Source of the DNA: Streptomyces sp. SAI-135
Lineage (GTDB): Bacteria; Actinomycetota; Actinomycetes; Streptomycetales; Streptomycetaceae
Length of the DNA stretch: 64,000 nt
Assembly: GCF_029893805.1 (NCBI RefSeq)
Contig: NZ_JARXYP010000002.1
Location: 7,750,001-7,814,000, forward strand
Reading direction: 5' to 3'
The notes beneath the pieces are model-generated. The model ran no database searches. It was not told the origin of the DNA and saw only the letters and a program-made list of their open reading frames with translations. Below are positions 58,953 through 64,000 of this stretch, piece by piece. Position 1 is the first letter of the stretch; each line of letters starts with the position of its first letter. Both the position numbers and the translations under genes were made by a program.

Positions 58953-59967
58953 GGTGCTCGAAGCGCCAGACGTCCTGGCACATGTCGGCGAGGTCGTGCG
59001 TGGCATGCCAGCCCCAGTCGCGCGCCACCGCGCTCGCGTCGGCGACCAGTGCGGCCACATCGCCCGGACGGCGGGGCCCGATCTCGTACGGGATGGTCCG
59101 GCCGCATGCCTCGGCGAACGCGGCGACGACCTCCAGTACCGAACTGCCCCTGCCGACGCCCAGGTTGTACACGTGCATGCCGGGTGAGTCGGCGAGGTGG
59201 TCGAGCGCGACGCGGTGCGCCTCGACCGTGTCCATGACGTGGAGGTAGTCCCGGATCGCGGTCCCGTCGGGCGTGGGGTAGTCGCCACCGAACACCCGGA
59301 GCCGTTCGCGCCGGCCGGCGGCCACCTGGGCCAGGTACGGCATCAGGTCGTGGGGGTCGCCGAGGGGCTCGGGGCCGAGCAGTCCGCTGGGATGGGCGCC
59401 CGCCGGGCTGGAGTACCGCAGGGACAGCACGGTGTACTCGGGGCGCCGTCGGCACACGTCGGCGAGGATCTGTTCGCAGGCCCACTTGGAGGCCGCGTAG
59501 GGGGTGGTCGGCCGGGCCGGGGTGGCCTCGTCGAGCGGGCCCCGTCCGGCGTCGCCGTAGACCGCGCAGGACGACGAGTAGACGAGCCGGTGCACCCCGT
59601 GTTCGTGCATGGTCCGCAGCAGGGACATCGTGCCGCCGACGTTGGTGTCGTAGTACTCGACGGGCATCCGGGTCGACGCGCCCACGGCCCGCACACCGGC
59701 GCAGTGCACGACGGCGTCCAGGGCATGCCGGTCGAAGACGGCCGACAGGGCGCGCTGGTCACGGATGTCCAGCTCGTAGACGGCGCCGACGAAGCGGCCG
59801 GCGATCCGCTCCACCCGCGTCAGCGCCTGGGGCGTGCTGTTGGAGTAGTTGTCGACCACGATCACCTCGTAGCCGTGGTCGAGGAGTTCCACACAGGTGT
59901 GCCCACCGAGGAAACCGGCCCCGCCGGTGACGAGGACGGTCGACGGCAGTGGCTCACTGCGTGCCAT
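58900..59967 (-). CDS. galE: UDP-glucose/UDP-GlcNAc 4-epimerase
   Basis: A 355-residue extended SDR. NAD motif TGGAGFLG at residues 14-21, GVRAVGAS, the catalytic Ser-Tyr-Lys with SSSCAVYG and Tyr157/Lys161 in YAASK, and RYSSPAGAHPSG with the C-terminal RRPGDVAALVADASAV. It interconverts the 4-epimers of UDP-sugars and so supplies galactose- or GalNAc-type donors. Its last 53 bases lie under the GH15 3' end. Operator site 5 is 30 bases ahead of the ATG. Confidence 0.93.
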   Translation of the reverse strand: MARSEPLPSTVLVTGGAGFLGGHTCVELLDHGYEVIVVDNYSNSTPQALTRVERIAGRFVGAVYELDIRDQRALSAVFDRHALDAVVHCAGVRAVGASTRMPVEYYDTNVGGTMSLLRTMHEHGVHRLVYSSSCAVYGDAGRGPLDEATPARPTTPYAASKWACEQILADVCRRRPEYTVLSLRYSSPAGAHPSGLLGPEPLGDPHDLMPYLAQVAAGRRERLRVFGGDYPTPDGTAIRDYLHVMDTVEAHRVALDHLADSPGMHVYNLGVGRGSSVLEVVAAFAEACGRTIPYEIGPRRPGDVAALVADASAVARDWGWHATHDLADMCQDVWRFEHLNLHGRGGAMQGPDSKG

Positions 59968-59996
59968 TCCAGGACGCTCCCGCGTGTGCGAACGTC

Positions 59997-60015
59997 GTAT
60001 GTTTACGGCGTATAC
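59997..60015 (+). promoter_or_regulatory. EPS-regulon operator, site 5
   Basis: GTATGTTTACGGCGTATAC, 30 bases from the galE start. It is the closest of the five to the consensus and has the perfect internal palindrome TACGGCGTA. Confidence 0.75.
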
Positions 60016-60097
60016 CCACGACCTTCTCTCTGTGCGCCCGCCGAAGTCAAGTGGTGTGGCGTGCCGTCCGCGGCCGGGCGCCAGTGGGGCGGCCGGT

Positions 60098-60883
60098 TCA
60101 GGCCCTGACCAGCAGCTGGAAGTCGAACGCGTACCGTGACGCGCGGTAGATGTGGCTGCCGTACTCGACCGGGCGGCCGGTGTCGTCGTAGGCCGTGCGT
60201 TGCATGGTCAGGACCGCCGCGCCCGCCCGTTCGTCGAGGCGGGCGGCCTCCTCGGCGGTGGCGGAGCGGGCGCCGATGGTCTGGCGGGCGCTGTGCAGGG
60301 TGATGCCGGCGGTGCGCAGCATGCGGTAGAGGCCGGTGGACTCCAGACGGGTGCTGTCGAGGTCGAGCAGGTCGGGGGGCAGGTGGTTGCTGAGGAGGGC
60401 CACCGGCTGTCCGTGGGTCAGGCGCAGCCGCTCCAGCACCGTGACCGGGCCGCCCTCCGGGAGGGACAGCGCGGCCGCCACGTCGGCCGGCGCCGGCACG
60501 GTCTCGTTGCGCACGACCCGCGTCGCCGGGCCCTGACCGGCCGCCTCCAGGTCGTCGTAGAGGCTGCTGAGCTCCAGGGGGCGCTTGACCTGGCTGTGCA
60601 CCACCTGCGTGCCCACCCCGCGGCGGCGGACCAGCAGGCCCTTGTCCACCAGGGTCTGGATGGCCTGGCGGACGGTCGGGCGGGACAGGCCGAGGCGGAC
60701 GGAGAGGTCGATCTCGTTGCCCAGGTGGTTTCCCGGGGCGAGCACGCCGTGTTCGATCGCCGCCTCCAGCTGCCGGGCGAGCTGGTAGTACAGCGGCACC
60801 GGACTGCCCCGGTCCAGGGCGAAGTCCAGGCAGTCGAGCGCGGGGGTGGTCGCGGCACGTGACGTGCCGCGGGGCTTCGCCAT
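60098..60883 (-). CDS. GntR-family regulator with UTRA domain, probable iol regulator
   Basis: A 261-residue HutC-type regulator. The winged helix reads SPVPLYYQLARQLEAAIEHG and LSVRLGLSRPTVRQAIQTLVDKG (residues 28-85). The UTRA ligand domain has VTVLERLRLTHGQPVALLSNHLP and EEAARLDERAGAAVLTMQRTAYDDTGRPVEYGSHIYRASRYAF. It lies directly downstream of iolD (29 bases), in the same direction. It most likely senses a myo-inositol pathway intermediate, as IolR-like regulators do; this is inferred from position. Confidence 0.9.
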   Translation of the reverse strand: MAKPRGTSRAATTPALDCLDFALDRGSPVPLYYQLARQLEAAIEHGVLAPGNHLGNEIDLSVRLGLSRPTVRQAIQTLVDKGLLVRRRGVGTQVVHSQVKRPLELSSLYDDLEAAGQGPATRVVRNETVPAPADVAAALSLPEGGPVTVLERLRLTHGQPVALLSNHLPPDLLDLDSTRLESTGLYRMLRTAGITLHSARQTIGARSATAEEAARLDERAGAAVLTMQRTAYDDTGRPVEYGSHIYRASRYAFDFQLLVRA

Positions 60884-60912
60884 TCCATTGCCTCCCTCGG
60901 GGAGCGGGGCCG

Positions 60913-62787
60913 TCACAGGTGGGTGCGGCGTGCGGACGCCTGGCGGTCGTACTCCGTCCGCGCCTGCACGGCGGCCGTGCGGGACGCCGTCTGGGCCACC
61001 GGCACGTCCCACCAGGCCTCCGCCGGGGGAGCGGCCGGGTTCGCGGTGTCCGTCTCGACGTAGACGCAGGTGGGGCGGTCCGAGGCGCGGGCCGCGGCCA
61101 GGGCCTCGCGCAGCTCCCGGACCGTCTTGGCGCGCAGCACGTCCATGCCGAGGCTCGCCGCGTTGGCGGCCAGGTCGACCGGGAGCGGGGCCCCGCTGAA
61201 GGTGCCGTCGGCGGCCCGGTAGCGGTACGCCGTGCCGAACCGCTCGCCGCCCACCGACTCGGACAGACCGCCGATCGAGGCGTAGCCGTGGTTCTGGATG
61301 AGGACCACGTTGATCGGCAGGCCCTCCTGGACCGCGGTGACCAGCTCCGTCGGCATCATCAGGTATGTGCCGTCGCCGACCAGCGCCCACACCGGGGTGT
61401 CCGGGGTGGCCTGCTGGACGCCGATCGCCGCCGGGATCTCGTAGCCCATGCAGGAGTAGCCGTACTCCAGGTGGTACTGGCGCGGGCTGCGGGCCCGCCA
61501 CAGCTTGTGCAGGTCGCCGGGGAGCGAGCCGGCCGCGTTGATCACCACGTCCTCGTCGCCCACGACCGCGTCCAGCGCGCCGAGCAGCTGGGTCTGGGTC
61601 GGTACGGCGCTCTCGTCGGCGGCGCTGTAGGCCCGGTCCACCACCTGGTCCCAGCGCTCCTTGCCGACGCCGTACCCGGCCTCGTAGGCCGTCTCGACGC
61701 GGTGGCCCGCCAGCGCGGAGGCGAGCGCCTCCAGCCCCGCCCGCGCATCGCACACGACGGTCCGTGCGGCCAGCTTGTGGGCGTCGAAGGCGGTGATGTT
61801 GAGGTTGAGGAAGCGGACGTCCGGGTCCTGGAAGAGGGTGCCGGAGGCCGTGGTGAAGTCGGAGTAGCGGGTGCCCACGCCGATGACGAGGTCCGCGGTG
61901 CGCGCCAGGTCGTCGGCGACCGCCGTGCCGGTGTGGCCGATGCCGCCCACGTCGGCGGGGTGGTCGTGGCGCAGCGAGCCCTTGCCCGCCTGGGTGGCGG
62001 CGACCGGGATGCCGGTGGCGTCCACCAGTGCCTTCAGCGCCTGTTCGGCCTCGCTGTGGTGGACTCCGCCACCCGCCACGATCAGGGGGCGGCGGGCGGA
62101 CCGGATCGCTTCGGCCGCCTCCGCCAGCTCCACCGGGTCCGGCGCGGGCCGCCGTACCCGCCACACCCGCTCGGCGAAGAACTCCTCGGGCCAGTCGTGC
62201 GCCTGCGCCTGCACGTCCTGGGGGAGGGCGAGGGTGACCGCGCCGGTCTCGGCCGGGTCCGACAGGACGCGCATGGCCTGGAGGGCGGAGGGGACGAGGG
62301 CCTCGGGGCGGTGGATGCGGTCGAAGTACCGGGAGACCGGGCGCAGGGTGTCGTTCACCGACACGTCCGCCTCGGTGGGGTGCTCCAGCTGCTGGAGGAG
62401 CGGGTCGGCGGCGCGGGTGGCGAAGTAGTCGCCGGGCAGGAGCAGGACCGGCAGACGGTTGATCGTCGCCAGGGCCGCGCCGGTGACCAGGTTCGTGGCG
62501 CCCGGGCCGATCGACGTGGTGACCGCCTGGGCCGACAGGCGGTTGAGCTGGCGGGCGTGGCCGACGGCCGCGTGGACCATCGCCTGCTCGTTGCGGCCCT
62601 GGTGGAAGGGCATGGCGTCCTCGCCCGCCTCCAGGAGGGCCTGCCCGATCCCCGCCACGTTGCCGTGGCCGAAGATGCCCCAGGTCCCGGCGATCAGCCG
62701 GTGCCGTACGCCGTCGCGCTCCGTGTACTGGACGGACAGGAACCGCACCAGGGCCTGGGCGACGGTCAGACGGGTGGTGGTGCTCAT
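60913..62787 (-). CDS. iolD: 3D-(3,5/4)-trihydroxycyclohexane-1,2-dione acylhydrolase
   Basis: A 624-residue TPP-dependent ring-opening enzyme of inositol catabolism. Characteristic parts: RHRLIAGTWGIFGHGNVAGI, HQGRNEQAMVHAAVGHARQ, ATTSIGPGATNLVTGAAL-type N domain, SCMGYEIPAAIGVQQATPD, and the TPP motif GDGTYLMMPTELVTAVQEGL then NVVLIQNHGYASIGGL. It hydrolyses THcHDO to 5-deoxy-glucuronate. GGAG lies 8 bases before ATG 62787. Length fits the family. Confidence 0.96.
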   Translation of the reverse strand: MSTTTRLTVAQALVRFLSVQYTERDGVRHRLIAGTWGIFGHGNVAGIGQALLEAGEDAMPFHQGRNEQAMVHAAVGHARQLNRLSAQAVTTSIGPGATNLVTGAALATINRLPVLLLPGDYFATRAADPLLQQLEHPTEADVSVNDTLRPVSRYFDRIHRPEALVPSALQAMRVLSDPAETGAVTLALPQDVQAQAHDWPEEFFAERVWRVRRPAPDPVELAEAAEAIRSARRPLIVAGGGVHHSEAEQALKALVDATGIPVAATQAGKGSLRHDHPADVGGIGHTGTAVADDLARTADLVIGVGTRYSDFTTASGTLFQDPDVRFLNLNITAFDAHKLAARTVVCDARAGLEALASALAGHRVETAYEAGYGVGKERWDQVVDRAYSAADESAVPTQTQLLGALDAVVGDEDVVINAAGSLPGDLHKLWRARSPRQYHLEYGYSCMGYEIPAAIGVQQATPDTPVWALVGDGTYLMMPTELVTAVQEGLPINVVLIQNHGYASIGGLSESVGGERFGTAYRYRAADGTFSGAPLPVDLAANAASLGMDVLRAKTVRELREALAAARASDRPTCVYVETDTANPAAPPAEAWWDVPVAQTASRTAAVQARTEYDRQASARRTHL

Positions 62788-63215
62788 CAGGGCTGCTCCG
62801 GTGCGGTGTGGGGCGGGTGCGGGGAGGTCGGACGGCGCCGCGGCGGGGCCGGTCGGGCGGGTGGCCCCTGGGGGAAGCCGTCGGCGGTGCGGACGGTCAC
62901 GCCGGACGCCGACGGTGCCCGGCGAAGACGCCGGGTTCCGTGAGGGTCTGGTGGAGACGGGCGCCGAAGGAGCCGGCTCCGACACGGGCGGCGACCGCGA
63001 CGTGGGCGGCATCACCACTGACGGACCCCGTGAAGGAGCGGGTCCGGGCCGGCGGTGCCCCCGACCGCAGCGGGTGGAGATCAATTCCGATACGGCCCAT
63101 ACTGATCACGTCGAACTGCTGCACTGGCTCGACCATGCGCGACGCTCCTCGATCCGGGCTGGGGACGCGGGGCCCTCCGGGCCGTTGCCTCCCAGGTGTA
63201 GGACTTGAAGGGCGA
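62788..63215. other. Intergenic sequence, no gene recognised
   Basis: About 430 bases of GC-rich sequence upstream of iolD. Frames are open on both strands but none looks like a known protein or has a good start. It may contain the long leader of iolD. Confidence 0.5.
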
Positions 63216-63285
63216 CGCTGTCAATAGTTTGTACTTACATTCGGACCTGAGCGTGAAATGATGTCTTAACAAAGTATTGACAGCG
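63216..63285. promoter_or_regulatory. Inverted repeat with divergent -35 boxes, iolD / sugar-binding protein
   Basis: Left arm CGCTGTCAATAGTTTGT (63216-63232) and right arm ACAAAGTATTGACAGCG (63269-63285) are inverted repeats matching in 16 of 17 positions, with a 36-base centre. Each arm contains TTGACA, facing outward, so divergent promoters could start from the same element. The centre is relatively AT-rich. A GntR-type regulator is a plausible binder. Confidence 0.6.
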
Positions 63286-63393
63286 GCCGCGCCAGGGGAG
63301 TTGGATCCCGTCCCAACGCAAGTTGGCGCGTTTTCACAGATCCCGCCCCCTTTCCCGACGTTCTCCCCGTCGCACAGTGAGGTGCAAGGAAAG

Positions 63394-64000
63394 ATGGACC
63401 GCTCTTCTCTCTCCCGTTCGCGGAGATTCGCTCCCGCCGTGGCCCTGGCTGCGGCCGCGGCCCTGACGCTCGCCGGCTGCTCCAGCAGCTCGGGCGGCAA
63501 GAAGTCCGAGGAGAGCGCGGACGGCGCCTCCGCGGGCAAGGCCACCACGCCCCGGATGACCATCGCGCTGGTCACCCACCAGTCGCCCGGTGACACCTTC
63601 TGGGACATCGTCCGCAAGGGCGCCCAGGCCGCCGCCGCCAAGGACAACGTCAAGCTGGTCTACTCAGCCGACCCGAGCGCGGCCAACCAGGCCAACCTGG
63701 TCCAGAACGCGATCGACCAGAAGGTCGACGGCATCGCGATCACCCTCGCCAAGCCGGACGCCCTCAAGGACGTCGTGGCCAAGGCGAAGAAGGCCGGGAT
63801 ACCCGTCGTCGGCCTGAACTCCGGCGTCAGCGAGTGGCAGAAGCTCGGTCTGATGGAGTTCTTCGGCCAGGACGAGACCGTCGCCGGCGAGGCGCTCGGC
63901 AAGCGGCTGAACGAGGAGGGCGCCAAGAGTGCCGTCTGTGTCATCCAGGAGCAGGGCAACATCGGCCTCACCCAGCGCTGCGACGGTGTGAAGAAGACCT
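63394..64000 (+). CDS. Sugar ABC transporter substrate-binding lipoprotein (3'-truncated)
   Basis: The first 202 residues of a type-1 periplasmic-binding-fold protein. The signal peptide has RSRRFAPAVALAAAAALTLAGC with the lipobox LAGC (Cys28), followed by a Ser/Gly-rich linker. The mature part shows IALVTHQSPGDTFWDIVRKGAQAAA, NQANLVQNAIDQKVDGIAITLA and AGIPVVGLNSG, typical of ribose/inositol-type (RbsB/IbpA) binding proteins. AAGGAAA precedes the ATG. Next to iolD, inositol is a good guess for the ligand. The transporter permease and ATPase should follow off the window. Confidence 0.93.
   Translation, partial: MDRSSLSRSRRFAPAVALAAAAALTLAGCSSSSGGKKSEESADGASAGKATTPRMTIALVTHQSPGDTFWDIVRKGAQAAAAKDNVKLVYSADPSAANQANLVQNAIDQKVDGIAITLAKPDALKDVVAKAKKAGIPVVGLNSGVSEWQKLGLMEFFGQDETVAGEALGKRLNEEGAKSAVCVIQEQGNIGLTQRCDGVKKT

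Noticed and set aside
60859..62943. 694-residue plus-strand frame opposite iolD
   Set aside because: Shadow frame; no domain features, and it runs across the iolD start and GntR gene.

Overview
The window is a very GC-rich actinobacterial chromosome segment, most probably from a Streptomyces or close relative. This is inferred from the codon bias, a WhiB-type regulator, two S-adenosylmethionine methyltransferase (DUF574-type) genes, many TetR/GntR/XRE regulators and the short translationally coupled operons. No phage, plasmid, transposase, integrase or CRISPR element was seen. Both window edges cut genes: a radical SAM protein on the left and a sugar-binding lipoprotein on the right.

Left part (1-9.3 kb): after the radical SAM fragment come an XRE-cupin regulator, a GNAT acetyltransferase, a MmcQ/YjbR-like protein and a tRNA-Pro(GGG). 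A compact minus-strand operon glyA-soxB-soxD-soxA-soxG follows. It encodes heterotetrameric sarcosine oxidase plus serine hydroxymethyltransferase, so sarcosine can be taken through glycine and methylene-THF to serine. A divergent GntR regulator sits across a palindrome that may be its operator.

Middle part (10-40 kb): mostly small metabolic units. They include a GH43-like protein, a TetR/class II aldolase/PfkB kinase set, a glutamine-synthetase-like ligase paired with an amidohydrolase (a split version of fungal FluG) and a small K+ channel. A six-gene plus-strand catabolic operon (M24 creatinase-fold enzyme, E1 alpha/beta, amidohydrolase, bicupin, atypical SDR) lies behind an XRE-cupin regulator. 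A coupled whiB-dps-DUF3140-HhH operon, a thiolase, a TSUP permease, cobK, an MFS pump with an extra C-terminal domain, and cobF follow. A second tRNA-Pro(GGG) lies in a 130-bp segment identical to the first. Two broken genes are visible (15.0-15.6 and 38.35-38.9 kb).

Right part (40.7-60 kb): an apparently complete extracellular polysaccharide locus. It has an initiating polyprenyl-phosphate sugar transferase, four glycosyltransferase domains in three GT genes (one a GT4-GT2 fusion, one a processive GT2), a UDP-HexNAc-type dehydrogenase, galE, two polysaccharide deacetylases, a membrane-anchored beta-sandwich protein, an ATP-grasp ligase, a flavoprotein and a GH15 enzyme. Two paralogous TetR regulators belong to it. 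All four regulatory intergenic regions and the galE promoter carry copies of one 19-bp dyad element (consensus GTATGTTTACGNCGTATAC). This points to a single dedicated regulon and is the most interesting signal in the window.

Right edge (60-64 kb): the start of a myo-inositol catabolic region, with a GntR/UTRA regulator, iolD, and a divergent sugar ABC-transporter binding lipoprotein. The intergenic region between iolD and the lipoprotein holds a 17-bp inverted repeat.
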